A stretch of 64,000 nucleotides of DNA from Sphingomonas naphthae (GCF_028607085.1 NZ_CP117412.1:1-64000); one strand, 5' to 3'. Shown: positions 42,927-52,046, counted from the first letter of the stretch. Numbers and translations are program-made. Notes: a model not told the origin generated them from the sequence alone.

Positions 42927-45893
42927 TCAGGCCACCTTGGCTCCGGGTCCGCCGGCGATGTTGAGTGCGCGGTAGCCGTCTTGATCGAGCTCGGCAGCGG
43001 CGTTTTGCCAGAGGTAATCGCCGGTCAGGCTGATGTGTCGCCAGCCTAGCGGGGCTACATGGGCGAGCAGCTCGTCGGGCGCGGGCTCGCCGCTGGCGCG
43101 CAGATGCTCGACGGCGCGGCCCATGTAAAGCGTGTTCCAGTACACGATCGCGGCGGTGACCAGCGTCAGCCCGGACGCTTTCAGCGCCTGGTTCTCGAAC
43201 TGCGGATCGCGCAGGCGGCCCTGTTTGTGGACGAACACGGCTTGGGCGAGCGTGTGACGCGCCTCGCCCTTGTTGAGCCCAGCCTGACACTGCTGGCGGA
43301 GCGCCCTGGATTCTAGCCAGTCGAGCGTGAACAGCGTGCGCTCGATCCGGCCCAGCTCCTGGAGCGCGAAGTCGAGCCGGTTCTGGCGACGGTACGCGGC
43401 CAGCTTCTTCAGCATGACCGACGGTAGCACCACGCCGGCCTTCACGGACGCGGCGAGCCGGACGATCTCGTCCCAGCTTTCGCGGATGGCAGCGATGTTG
43501 AACGGGCGCCCGATCAGCTTCGCGAGCGCCTCGGGGCGGGCCGTGCCCGGGAACAGGCCGAGCCGGCGATCGGCTAGATCGCGCAGGCGGGGCACGAACC
43601 GGAAGCCGAGTAGGTGCGCGAGCGCGAACACGTGGTCGGACGCGCCGCCCGTATCGGCATAGTGGGTCGCGGGTTCGATGCCGCAGCCGTGCGCGACCAG
43701 CCCGTCCAGCACATAGGGCGCCTCCGCCGCGGTCGCCGAGATCAGCCGGACATGGTAGGGCGCGTAGGTATCGGCGACATGGGCGTAGATCTTCTGCCCC
43801 GGCTCCCGGTCGTAGCGCGCGTTGGTGCTGCCGGCCGCGCCCCGCCTGCCCGAGCGGAAGAACTGCCCGTCCGAGCTCGACGCGGTGCCGTCGCCCCACA
43901 CGCGCGTGAGCGGCAGCGCGGCTTGCGCGTCCACCAGATGGCGCAGCCCTGCCGCGTAATTCTCTTCCGATACGTACCAGCCATGCGTCCAGGCGAGCTG
44001 GGCGTAGGTGACGCCCTGGCTGGCGTTGGCCATGCGCTCGATGCCGAGGTTCGTCGCGTCTGCCAGGATCGCGGCGAGCACGGCCTGCGGGTTGGAGTGG
44101 GCGCGGCCCGAGCGCAGTTCCGGAAATGCGCACAGGAACCCGGTGCGGGCTTCCACCTCGGCGAGCAGCTCGGTGATGCGCACGCGGGGCATGAGCCGGT
44201 CGACGGCCGCGTCCAGCCTGTCGGCCGCAGCGGGCGTTACGGCCGCGAGCGGGCTGACCCTGAGGTTACCGCCCCGCAGCTCCACGCCGTCGAGCGTGCC
44301 GCGCTTCAGCGAGCCTGCGAACCGGCGCAACCGCCAGTCGAGCAGCCTGGCGCGCCCCTCCAAGTAGCGGCTGACGTCGGTGTCGAACGGCAGCGTGAGC
44401 GCGATCTCGGCCGCTTTGCCGGGCGGGAGCATATAGCTGTCGAAGCGCAGGTGTTCGCGCGTACCCTCCACCCACAGGTCGCCCGATTGGAGCCGCTCGC
44501 GCACGGTCGCGACCGTGGCGGTTTCGTAGCGACGGCGGTCGATGACGCCGCCCTCGGTGATCGCCGCCTTCCATTTTCTGGAAAACGGCATGGGCGCATC
44601 GGCCGGTACGTCTCGCCGCCCGGTCGCGTTCAGCGCGCGCACGACCTTGATCGCGCCGAGCACGCCGTCGCGCGAGCCTGCCGCCTTGAACCGGAACGCG
44701 TCAAAAAACGCGGGCGCGTAGCGCCGCATCGTCATGTAGCGCCCCGCCGCGCGGATCAGCGGCTCGTCGCGAGTCAGGTCGGCGATCGCGGTCGCCTCGC
44801 TCTCGGCGTCCAGAAGCCTCGTCCAGCCCACCCCGTCGTCGAGCGCCGCCCAGACGTCCAACCCGTCCTCGCGCGCGACCCGGAGTGCGCCGACCGTGGC
44901 GCCCAGCAGCCGCATGAGCCGGTTCACGTCGCGTGTGGTCGCCTCGATGCCGCGCTTCTGCGCGGCCCTGGCCCTGGCGAACAGGAGGCCGGTCTGCTTG
45001 CCGAACATCTCGATCGCGGCGTCCGCGAGCCGCGCTTCCAGGTCGATGACGGCTGCGGCGAGTGTCGCGCGCCTTCTGCGGAGCGAGTAGTCGGACAGGA
45101 GGAACGCGGGCGCGACGTGGCCTTCGCGCACGAGCTGCTCGAAGCGGTGCTCGTGGATGCGGCCGGCCATGCCCGGGTCGAGCCCGAGCCGGCGCACGTG
45201 CGCGAGCCGGGCGAGAATGCCGGCGAGATTGCGCGCGGTCGGGCTGTCCGACGTGTCGCGCAGCCACGCGAGCGGCGTCGTGCTGCGATCCTGGTCCACG
45301 ATCAGCAACGCATCCAGCCCCGTCACCTGCTCCGGAGCAAGCGCATCGACCAGCGTGTCGGCCGCGAGGCGGCGCGCCATGGCGCGCCCCGCCACCCCGA
45401 TCCGCTCGATACGGGCGGGCGCGGGCAGAACGATCCGGGCAGCACGCAAATGGCCCAGCACTGCCGCGGCGATCGGCTTGCCCCGTTCGGTCGCTTCCGC
45501 CGCGCGGGTGGCTGCGCCGAGCGCGCCGGGGACGTCGGCCGCCTCGAACGCGCGCAGGCGCAAACGCTCCATCGCCTCCCAGGCGTGTTCGAGCCGGGTC
45601 TGGGCGCGATGCGCGTAGCCCTCGAACGCTGTGGGCGCGATGTCGAGTTGCGCGGCCAGGTGCCGGATCAGAAAATCGGGGACGACATCGTCGTGGCGTA
45701 TGCCGAAGCCGGGATGACGCAGCAGGGCGAGGTGCAGCGCGAAGCCGAGCCGGTTGGCGTCGCCGCGCTTCGCTTCGATCAGTGGCCGGTCCTCATCGGC
45801 AACCGTGTAATGCTTGGCGAGCGAGGCATGGTCGAGGGGCACGCCGAACAACGCGCGGCGTTCGTCGCCCGTTAACAGATCGCGTCTGGCCAT
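42927..45893 (-). CDS. tnpA: Tn3-family transposase TnpA
   Basis: A 988-residue Tn3 transposase of normal length. The catalytic residues are in VWGDGTASSSDGQ, THYADTGGASDHVF and ERTLFTLDWLES, in the usual order. It is read toward the left transposon end. The upstream promoter and res region is split by the Tn552-like element, whose left end is 105 bp before the start codon. Confidence 0.95.
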   Translation of the reverse strand: MARRDLLTGDERRALFGVPLDHASLAKHYTVADEDRPLIEAKRGDANRLGFALHLALLRHPGFGIRHDDVVPDFLIRHLAAQLDIAPTAFEGYAHRAQTRLEHAWEAMERLRLRAFEAADVPGALGAATRAAEATERGKPIAAAVLGHLRAARIVLPAPARIERIGVAGRAMARRLAADTLVDALAPEQVTGLDALLIVDQDRSTTPLAWLRDTSDSPTARNLAGILARLAHVRRLGLDPGMAGRIHEHRFEQLVREGHVAPAFLLSDYSLRRRRATLAAAVIDLEARLADAAIEMFGKQTGLLFARARAAQKRGIEATTRDVNRLMRLLGATVGALRVAREDGLDVWAALDDGVGWTRLLDAESEATAIADLTRDEPLIRAAGRYMTMRRYAPAFFDAFRFKAAGSRDGVLGAIKVVRALNATGRRDVPADAPMPFSRKWKAAITEGGVIDRRRYETATVATVRERLQSGDLWVEGTREHLRFDSYMLPPGKAAEIALTLPFDTDVSRYLEGRARLLDWRLRRFAGSLKRGTLDGVELRGGNLRVSPLAAVTPAAADRLDAAVDRLMPRVRITELLAEVEARTGFLCAFPELRSGRAHSNPQAVLAAILADATNLGIERMANASQGVTYAQLAWTHGWYVSEENYAAGLRHLVDAQAALPLTRVWGDGTASSSDGQFFRSGRRGAAGSTNARYDREPGQKIYAHVADTYAPYHVRLISATAAEAPYVLDGLVAHGCGIEPATHYADTGGASDHVFALAHLLGFRFVPRLRDLADRRLGLFPGTARPEALAKLIGRPFNIAAIRESWDEIVRLAASVKAGVVLPSVMLKKLAAYRRQNRLDFALQELGRIERTLFTLDWLESRALRQQCQAGLNKGEARHTLAQAVFVHKQGRLRDPQFENQALKASGLTLVTAAIVYWNTLYMGRAVEHLRASGEPAPDELLAHVAPLGWRHISLTGDYLWQNAAAELDQDGYRALNIAGGPGAKVA

Positions 45894-45929
45894 CGATCAC
45901 CCCCTGTCCGGGAGCGTATAGTTTATGGC

Positions 45930-45998
45930 CGACACGTGCGAGGTGTCGCGTAACTCTCAAGTTTCGCGACAGCGGCCCTGACCGGTCACGCCACGAGG
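45930..45998. other. Left part of the Tn3 res site (interrupted)
   Basis: Contains CGACAC-N7-GTGTCG (45930-45948) and the arm GCGACAGCG (45966-45974), whose partner CGCTGTCGC is at 49084-49092 on the far side of the nested element. The last 7 bp (CACGAGG) are the duplicated target. Joined together these form a resolvase binding region between divergent tnpA and tnpR. Confidence 0.65.
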
Positions 45999-46056
45999 TG
46001 TAAACGCTCGCGCTAAGTGGCGGCATTCTGATCGCGCTATTTGTCGGCGAGCGTCG

Positions 46057-46629
46057 CTACGCGGCTACCGGCTTGGTCTCGGCCGATCGCACATAGGCGT
46101 AGAGTGTTGGCTTGGAGATGCCGAGCATCGAGCAAATCTTGGCGATCGGCATCGTGTTCTCGTGGTAGAGCCTGACGGCCAGGTCGCGCTTGTCCTTGCC
46201 GAGTGCGGCCGGCCGGCCACCCTTCTTGCCGCGAGCGCGGGCTGCGGTGAGACCGGCCTGGGTCCGCTCGCGGATCAGGTTGCGCTCGAACTCCGCCAAT
46301 GCCCCGAACAGGTGGAAGGTAAGCTTGCCCGACGTGGTGGTCGTGTCGATCGCCTCGTGCAGGCTCAGCAGCCCGACCTTTTCCTCGTCGAGGTAGGTCA
46401 TCCATCCGATCAGATCACGGAGCGAGCGGCCGAGCCTGTCGAGGCGCCAGACCACCAGTGTGTCGCCGGCGCGAAGCAGCTCCTTCACCTTTTCCAATCC
46501 AGGGCGAGCGGCAGTCGCCCCGGAGGCCTTGTCGGTGATGACCTTCTCGCAGCCGGCAGCCTTCAGCGCATCACGCTGGAGGTCCAGGTTCTGCTCGGCG
46601 GTCGATACGCGGGCGTAACCGATTTTCAT
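46057..46629 (-). CDS. Serine resolvase of the Tn552-like element
   Basis: A 190-residue serine recombinase: catalytic Ser in GYARVSTAEQN, VWRLDRLGRSLRDLI, an EFERNLIRERTQAGL helix, and a C-terminal HTH (IAKICSMLGISKPTLYAYV). It is read toward the left end of the nested element, divergent from the transposase. It would resolve cointegrates of that element, and may also act on similar sites. Confidence 0.9.
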   Translation of the reverse strand: MKIGYARVSTAEQNLDLQRDALKAAGCEKVITDKASGATAARPGLEKVKELLRAGDTLVVWRLDRLGRSLRDLIGWMTYLDEEKVGLLSLHEAIDTTTTSGKLTFHLFGALAEFERNLIRERTQAGLTAARARGKKGGRPAALGKDKRDLAVRLYHENTMPIAKICSMLGISKPTLYAYVRSAETKPVAA

Positions 46630-46742
46630 GCGTAGGGCCGGTGGCGCCCCGATCGGGCGCGGTTTGGGAAGAAAGTCGTCATCGGCAGGTCTATGTTGCC
46701 CTAGTTTTCTTTACCGGGTAGATTTACGTCGAACAGGCCGGT

Positions 46743-48221
46743 TTGGCAACGCGAGCGGACTCGCATGGCGATGGGCAGGCAAATCTCCGTTTTCCTTACC
46801 TGCGACACGGACCGTCGGCGGTGACGCATCCGGCGCTTGTCCCGCCGCTGGCGATCGAGCGCTACCGCGTCCTTGAACCGCACCTCGCCGATGGCATCCC
46901 GCTCGCGGACCTCGCCCGCACCGGCACGCTGAGCGAGCGGACGTTGCAGCGCTGGCTCGGGCGCTACCGTGCCGAAGGACTTGCCGGTCTCGCGCGTCTG
47001 CCGCGCAACGATCGGGGCAGGCTGCACCTACCGGAACATCTGGTCGAACTGACCCGCACTCTCGCCACCAAGCGCCCGCGACCCCCGGTCGCCGCCATTC
47101 ACCGAAAGGTGCAGGAACTCGCCATCGCGCATGGACACCGAACCCCCAGCTATGCGGCCGTCGCGCGTGTCGTCAGGGCGATACCGGCAAGCCAGATCGC
47201 CGCAGCCTCCGATCCGGCCGTCTACCGCGACCAGCACGAGCTAGTGCATCGGCGCGAAGCCGCGACCTCGAACGAGATGTGGCAGGCCGATCATACCGTT
47301 CTCGACATTCTCGTGCTCGATGATGCCGGAACCCCGGTGCGTCCTTGGCTGACCGTCATCGTTGACGATCACAGCCGAGCCATCGCCGGTTACTTCCTCA
47401 GCCTCGATGCCCCCAGTGCCCTCAACACGGCGCTCGCCTTGCGGCAGGCGATCTGGCGCAAGCCCAATCCCGAATGGATCGTCAGCGGCATTCCCGAACA
47501 GCTTTACGTCGACAACGGCTCGGATTTCATCTCCGAGCATATCGAGCAGGCGTGCATCGCCCTCAAAATCCGCCTCATCCATTCGCTGCCGGGGCGTCCT
47601 CGCGGGCGCGGCAAGATCGAGCGGCTGTTCCGCACCATCAACGACATGTTCCTGCCCGACCTGCCCGGCCACCTGATCGCGGGCAAGCCGCTGTCGGCGC
47701 CAGTGCTCACGCTCGACGAGCTGCGCGCCCGCTTCGAGGCGTTCGTGTGCGGCGTCTATCATCGTCGCCCGCATGGCAGCACCGGCGAACCGCCGATCAC
47801 GCGCTGGCAGAAGGGCGGGTTCCTGCCCGCAATGCCCGACAGCCTTGAACAGCTCGACATGCTGCTCGTGCACGTGCCCAAGCCCCGTAAAGTGCTGCGC
47901 GACGGCATCCGTCTGATGGGCAGGCGCTATGTCGAACCCACGCTCGCGGCCTTCGTCGGCGAGCAGGTCGAGGCGGTCTATGACCCCCGCGACCTGACCG
48001 AGATCCACGTCTACCACCAGGGCCGGTTCGTCTGCCGTGCGCTCAGCTCCGAGCACGCTGGGCACCCGTCGTTGCGCGCGATCCAGCGCGCCCGGCGCGG
48101 CGCGAAGGAGCGCGACAAGCAGGTGCCTGCCCCCACGGAGACCTTCGATGGCGACCAAGAGGATACGGCTTCCCGGCCCACCACCTACCGAGGGCTCCGG
48201 CTCTACGCCGCTGACGATTGA
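46743..48221 (+). CDS. tniA: TniA-like DDE transposase (Mu/Tn552 type)
   Basis: A protein of up to 492 residues: N-terminal HTH (GTLSERTLQRWLGRYRAEGL), integrase-type DDE core (WQADHTVLDILV, YVDNGSDFIS, GRGKIERLFRTIND) and a Mu-transposase C-terminal beta domain. It belongs to the Tn552 p480/TniA group. TTG 46743 gives the longest frame; GTG 46821 is a likely alternative. The 3' end overlaps the ATPase gene by 74 bp. Confidence 0.9.
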   Translation: MATRADSHGDGQANLRFPYLRHGPSAVTHPALVPPLAIERYRVLEPHLADGIPLADLARTGTLSERTLQRWLGRYRAEGLAGLARLPRNDRGRLHLPEHLVELTRTLATKRPRPPVAAIHRKVQELAIAHGHRTPSYAAVARVVRAIPASQIAAASDPAVYRDQHELVHRREAATSNEMWQADHTVLDILVLDDAGTPVRPWLTVIVDDHSRAIAGYFLSLDAPSALNTALALRQAIWRKPNPEWIVSGIPEQLYVDNGSDFISEHIEQACIALKIRLIHSLPGRPRGRGKIERLFRTINDMFLPDLPGHLIAGKPLSAPVLTLDELRARFEAFVCGVYHRRPHGSTGEPPITRWQKGGFLPAMPDSLEQLDMLLVHVPKPRKVLRDGIRLMGRRYVEPTLAAFVGEQVEAVYDPRDLTEIHVYHQGRFVCRALSSEHAGHPSLRAIQRARRGAKERDKQVPAPTETFDGDQEDTASRPTTYRGLRLYAADD

Positions 48222-49026
48222 GTTCCTGGTCGAGCAGCCGTTCCTGGCGACCCGCGAACATGCCCGGTTCGTCGAGTTTGCCGAAGCCTGCGCGCACTAC
48301 CGCTATATCGGCGTGTGTCATGGCCGGCCGGGCGTCGGAAAGACGCGATCGGCGCGCGAGTTTTCCAGCTTCCCCGACCTGGGGGAATATGCCGCGCTCC
48401 GTCCCATTGCCGCGCTCCTTGGCGAAAAGGTCGCTCGCTGCCGCGCCGTCTTCTACACCGTGTCGGTCAGCAACACGCCCAAGACGATCGACGCGGTGTT
48501 GGGCCTCAACCTCATTAAGCTGGGCTATGCCCGGCTGACGGTCGCGGGCGGCTCGCAGGACGAAATCACCCATGACGCCGCCCGCATCGCCTGCCCCCTC
48601 GTCATCGTCGACGAGGCCGACCGCCTGACCATAAAGTCGCTCGAACATCTCCGCGACATGGCCGATCGCCACGGCTTCGGGCTGATCCTGATGGGTATGC
48701 CGGGCTTGGAGAAGCGCCTCGCCCGCTATGCCCAGCTCTACTCGCGGATCGGCTTCGTCCACGAGTTCAAACCGCTTACCGAGACCGAAATGCGGCTGCT
48801 GCTCGCGACCCACGCCGGCGATTTCGGGATCAGCTTCGACCCGGCCCAACTCGACGCGATCGAAGCGCAGGCAGCCGTGATCCGCATCACGCGCGGCAAC
48901 TTCCGGCTCATGGAGCGCCTGTTCGCGCAGATGCGGCGGATCATGACCCTCAACCGCGTCGAGGAGGTCACCGCTGACATCGTTCAGGCCGCGCGCGATT
49001 GCCTCGTCATCGGACCCGGCAACTGA
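48148..49026 (+). CDS. tniB: TniB-like AAA ATPase, target-selection helper
   Basis: A 292-residue AAA ATPase of the TniB/MuB/TnsC group with Walker A GRPGVGKTRSA and Walker B LVIVDEADR. It would load on target DNA and direct TniA. ATG 48148 is preceded by CGGAG and lies inside the transposase gene. The stop is 45 bp before the right end of the element. Confidence 0.9.
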   Translation: MATKRIRLPGPPPTEGSGSTPLTIEFLVEQPFLATREHARFVEFAEACAHYRYIGVCHGRPGVGKTRSAREFSSFPDLGEYAALRPIAALLGEKVARCRAVFYTVSVSNTPKTIDAVLGLNLIKLGYARLTVAGGSQDEITHDAARIACPLVIVDEADRLTIKSLEHLRDMADRHGFGLILMGMPGLEKRLARYAQLYSRIGFVHEFKPLTETEMRLLLATHAGDFGISFDPAQLDAIEAQAAVIRITRGNFRLMERLFAQMRRIMTLNRVEEVTADIVQAARDCLVIGPGN

Positions 49027-49137
49027 CAAATAGCGCGATCAGAACGCCGCCATTTAGCGCGAGCGTTTACACACGAGGGCGGACGCTGTCGCAAATGTCT
49101 GTTGCTAATCAGCCGTGTTCCAATGCACATCTGCGAC

Positions 49138-49719
49138 ATGCTCCTCGGCTATGCGCGCGTATCTACCGACGATCAGGATCTCACGCTTCAAAAGACGGCA
49201 CTGAAGGCGGCCGGATGCCGGCGGACATTCGAGGAGAAGGTGTCCGGCGCCAAGCGCGCCCGACCGGAACTCGACCGGATGCTGGAGCAGCTGCGCGACG
49301 ACGACGTGGTTGTGGTCACCCGGCTCGATCGCCTAGCGCGGTCGACGCGCGACCTGCTCGACATCGCCGAGAAGCTGAACGAGGCGGGAGCGGGGCTGCG
49401 CTCGCTCGCCGAGCCCTGGGCCGACACGACCACGCCTGCGGGACGCATGGTGCTCACCGTGTTCGCCGGCATCGCGGAGTTCGAGCGCGAGCTGATCCAC
49501 CAGCGTACCAGTTCCGGCCGCGCGGCAGCCATGGCGCGCGGCGTGAAGTTCGGGCGTAAGCCCAAGCTCACTCCGGACCAGATCGCGCTCGGACAGCGTC
49601 TCGTCGGCGAAGGCACATCGGTGCGCGAAGCGGCGAAGCTGCTGAAGTGTCATCATGCCACGCTCTATCGGGCGCTCAACCATCCGGCGCAGATGCCCGT
49701 ACATCGCTCGACACGTTGA
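49138..49719 (+). CDS. tnpR: Tn3-family resolvase TnpR
   Basis: A 193-residue serine resolvase: GYARVSTDDQD with catalytic Ser, TRLDRLARSTRDLLDIA, EFERELIHQRTSSGR, and HTH (VREAAKLLKCHHATLYRAL). It belongs to the outer Tn3 element, divergent from tnpA, and its res region is cut by the nested element. ATG 49138 gives the family N-terminus; 49123 and 49102 are upstream options. Confidence 0.88.
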   Translation: MLLGYARVSTDDQDLTLQKTALKAAGCRRTFEEKVSGAKRARPELDRMLEQLRDDDVVVVTRLDRLARSTRDLLDIAEKLNEAGAGLRSLAEPWADTTTPAGRMVLTVFAGIAEFERELIHQRTSSGRAAAMARGVKFGRKPKLTPDQIALGQRLVGEGTSVREAAKLLKCHHATLYRALNHPAQMPVHRSTR

Positions 49720-49739
49720 TTGAGGAGTAGGATTTCGCC

Positions 49740-50564
49740 ATGATCTTCGCGCTTCTACTAGCGGCAAGTTCGCCGAATTCCGCGCTGGAGGCGGAGCGGG
49801 CCTACTCGGAAGCTGTACTTGCCAGTGGCCGTCAGGCAGCGGCACGCAGTTTCGGTCCACAAAGCGACCCCTGGCCAATACAACATGCGCCCGAAACCGC
49901 GCGCTCTCCATCTGTGGCCAGCATGTTGCAAGCAGCCGAGAGTAGCCGAAGGTGGTGGCTCACAATGATGAGTGTCGAGAGCCATGCCGAGCGCAGACCC
50001 GAACTTGTCTTTCCGTCCTGTGATCCGAGCGGGTCGGCAGTTGTTATCGGCGGGCTGTACGATGGCGGAAATCGAGTTGGATCATATAAGACGCTTTGGC
50101 GGAACAGTGCTGAGGGGTGGCGCTGGGAAATCGACGACTATCGTCGGGATGGATCGAAGGCATTAGCGGCAGAAAGTTTACAAGCGATCGAACCTGAGTG
50201 CTCGGCAAAACTCACCAATGAACAGCTCCAAATCCAAGCCGTTAGCGATGCGAAAGAGATCGCGTCTGTTTTGCGACAGGAGCAGGCCGGCAAACAGGTC
50301 GACTGGTTGGCTGTTCCAAGACGAAGCGTGGCCGAAGACGTTATCTTTGTCGGCAACGATGGCCGACGCATCCGCAGGCTCCCCGCCAAGCTGCCCATTC
50401 GGCGCATAGCGGGTGCGTTATCGTCCGGAAGCAGTTACGATGAAACGCTACGGTGGAGTAGCCGCGTCCTGGACGGGTCTGCACAAGCCCATAGCTTTCA
50501 GATCACCCAGTGGCGCGGTCCCAAGAATGGATGGCAGATCGTCTACTACGAGCTCCGCGGGTGA
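49740..50564 (+). CDS. Tn3 passenger, uncharacterised secreted protein
   Basis: A 274-residue protein starting with a short hydrophobic segment (MIFALLLAASS), probably a signal peptide. The body is soluble with many Trp/Arg and a C-terminal WRGPKNGWQIVYYELRG. No family recognised. Lower GC content than the neighbours. It is the only cargo gene of the transposon, 20 bp after tnpR and before the right end. Confidence 0.6.
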   Translation: MIFALLLAASSPNSALEAERAYSEAVLASGRQAAARSFGPQSDPWPIQHAPETARSPSVASMLQAAESSRRWWLTMMSVESHAERRPELVFPSCDPSGSAVVIGGLYDGGNRVGSYKTLWRNSAEGWRWEIDDYRRDGSKALAAESLQAIEPECSAKLTNEQLQIQAVSDAKEIASVLRQEQAGKQVDWLAVPRRSVAEDVIFVGNDGRRIRRLPAKLPIRRIAGALSSGSSYDETLRWSSRVLDGSAQAHSFQITQWRGPKNGWQIVYYELRG

Positions 50565-50716
50565 AACATCACGAGAGGTGATCCGGTAACTTCCAACTCG
50601 TCCAACCTCACAAACCCACGAAACTTAATATACTTTGCGGCAACGCTCAGGCCTTTGTTGACCATTTGTTCCGACTGCCGCTGTCCATATGACAAACCTT
50701 GAGGTGCCCCCTGGAA

Positions 50717-51259
50717 CGATCCGAACAGACCAAGGGCAAATTCCCCCGCGAAGCCTTCCGCTATGAACGGGAGCAGGACCGCTATGTCTGCCCCGCTGGG
50801 AAGATACTGGCCTTTCGCGGTGCCGATCGTCGGGCCGGCTTCCTCCGATACAGCGCTAGTCCTGCCGATTGCCGCGCCTGCCACCTCAAACGAAAATGCA
50901 CCGCAGGCAGCAACAGGTCGGTCACGCACAGCGAACATGAGAACGTGCGCGAGCTGGTGCGCGGCGAGATGCAGACGCCCCTGTTCAAGCGGTCGATGCG
51001 GCTGCGTCGAGGCGTCGAGCGGGTGTTTGCCGATGCGAAGGGCAAGCGGGGACTGACTCGCTTGCACCTTCGCGGCCTGCGCGGTGCCGAGGAAGAGTTT
51101 CTGTTGGGTGCGACGATTGCCAATCTCGTGCTGTTGGCCCGCCCCGATGCGCAACCGGCCCAGACCCGCCGCCCGCCTCCGGTGCCGGAACGCATCGACC
51201 ACATGGCCCGGATCAGCCGGGGCCGGTTCGAGCAATCCTATTACGCGACGATCTTCTGA
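50717..51259 (+). pseudogene. IS1182-family transposase, 3' part (interrupted)
   Basis: The remaining 180 codons of the transposase begun at 41982: ERSEQTKGKFPREAF, the Cys group DCRACHLKRKC, and a C-terminal DDE tail (LRRGVERVFADAKGKRGL). It has no start of its own. The stop at 51259 is intact, but the element's right terminal repeat is not found after it. Confidence 0.9.
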
Positions 51260-51265
51260 CGCCAA

Positions 51266-51832
51266 TTAACCAGGTTCGCGCTCGGTCGCAGGGAAGTGGC
51301 GATAGAAGGTGGAACGGCCGACCTGTAGCAGCTTCGCGACCTTCGCTGGTTTGTCGCCAGCCTTGAGCAGCTTGCGGGCGGTGTCGAGCATGTCGGGCGT
51401 CATGACTGACTTGCGGCCTCCGCCCGTGCCGCCCTTGGCCCGTGCCGCTGCCAAACCGGCAATCGTCCGTTCCTTTATCAGCTCGCGCTCCATCTCCGCG
51501 ACGGAAGCGAGGATATGGAACAGCAGCCGCCCGGATGGAGTGGCCGTGTCGAACCCGTCCGTCAGCGATCGAAAATCAATCTTGCGAGCGGACAGGTCGG
51601 CCGCCAGTTCGATCAAGCCCCCGATCGAACGGCCAAGGCGATCGAGCTTCCATATCACCAGCGTGTCACCCGCCCGCACGAAATTGAGGGCTTCGGTCAG
51701 ACCGGGACGGTTCAACTTCGCGCCGCTCACCTTGTCGGTGAACAGCTTTTCGCACCCGGCCTTGGTCAGCGCATCGGTTTGTAGTGTCAGGTCTTGGTCG
51801 GAGGTCGAGACACGCGCATAACCAACCAGCAT
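51266..51832 (-). CDS. Serine resolvase/invertase
   Basis: A 188-residue serine recombinase (GYARVSTSDQD, WKLDRLGRSIGGLIELA, EMERELIKERTIAGL, HTH in PAKVAKLLQVGRSTFYRHF). It is a third, distinct resolvase in this cluster. Its 3' end abuts the truncated IS1182-like element, so the transposon it came from has lost its other genes. A res-like region lies upstream. Confidence 0.88.
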   Translation of the reverse strand: MLVGYARVSTSDQDLTLQTDALTKAGCEKLFTDKVSGAKLNRPGLTEALNFVRAGDTLVIWKLDRLGRSIGGLIELAADLSARKIDFRSLTDGFDTATPSGRLLFHILASVAEMERELIKERTIAGLAAARAKGGTGGGRKSVMTPDMLDTARKLLKAGDKPAKVAKLLQVGRSTFYRHFPATEREPG

Positions 51833-51856
51833 GAGTCCCGTTATCCCATCTCAAAC

Positions 51857-51900
51857 AGCGAATTTCGGGACTCATATTTCGGGAACATATTTTGGGAAAG
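51857..51900. other. Putative res/crossover region of the 51.3-51.8 kb resolvase
   Basis: Three spaced repeats of the type TTTCGGGA/TTTTGGGA lie 25-70 bp upstream of the resolvase start, a usual place for res subsites. The identification rests on repetition and position only. Confidence 0.35.
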
Positions 51901-51943
51901 CCCCAGCGGAGATACGACGCATTTTTGTGGCGGTGACGATCGT

Positions 51944-51966
51944 CCCGTTGGAGGTTCCCAATCGGG
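51944..51966. repeat. Imperfect copy of a 22-bp palindrome
   Basis: CCCGTTGG-AGGTT-CCCAATCGGG with flank GACGATCGT. A closely related, perfect version occurs at 60995-61016 in the same orientation with flank GACGACCGT. The two bracket the 52-61 kb gene block. Confidence 0.5.
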
Positions 51967-51990
51967 AAGGCTGATAACCGGCTCACCCAT

Positions 51991-52015
51991 GGAATAAACC
52001 CGGGCGAGCGTCGTC
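51991..52015 (+). promoter_or_regulatory. ECF-type promoter candidate for DUF305-propeller-sigma operon
   Basis: GGAATAA followed after 11-14 nt by CGTCGTC, the general GGAAT/CGTC pattern of ECF promoters. The sigma factor encoded third in this operon is the likely user. Confidence 0.55.
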
Positions 52016-52046
52016 TATGCTTTCAGGACTGATGCGCCGGAGGCTT

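Larger units (their letters stand above)
45999..49071 (+). mobile_element. Tn552/Tn402-like transposon inserted in the Tn3 res site
   Basis: A 3,073-bp element with ends TGTAAACGCTCGCGCTAA and a near-identical inverse, matching for about 45 bp. CACGAGG flanks it on both sides (45992-45998 and 49072-49078). It carries only a resolvase, a DDE transposase with Mu-type C-terminus and an AAA ATPase, with no tniQ and no passenger. Confidence 0.87.
42864..50711 (-). mobile_element. Tn3-family transposon with nested element
   Basis: A 7,848-bp transposon (including its nested insert). The 38-bp ends start GGG(A/G)GCACCTCAAGG and match at most positions. TGGAA flanks both ends (42859-42863 and 50712-50716), the 5-bp duplication expected for Tn3. 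It carries tnpA, tnpR and one passenger gene. A 3.07-kb Tn552-like element sits between tnpA and tnpR. Confidence 0.93.
41907..51259 (+). mobile_element. IS1182-like element split by a Tn3-family transposon; right end missing
   Basis: The left end (GGCCGTTGAAAAAGGC at 41907) matches the end of the 34630 element. The transposase frame runs from 41982 to 42863 and resumes at 50717-51259 after the Tn3 insertion. After the stop codon no matching right-hand repeat appears; a resolvase gene begins within 7 bp. The element is therefore interrupted and truncated. Confidence 0.75.

Noticed and set aside
43614-45875. 753-codon plus-strand frame over tnpA
   Set aside because: Antisense shadow; the minus strand holds an intact Tn3 transposase.
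46743-49026. IS21-like istA/istB pair
   Set aside because: The transposase has a Mu-type C-terminus, a resolvase gene is attached and the ends are not IS21-like; Tn552/Tn402 fits better.
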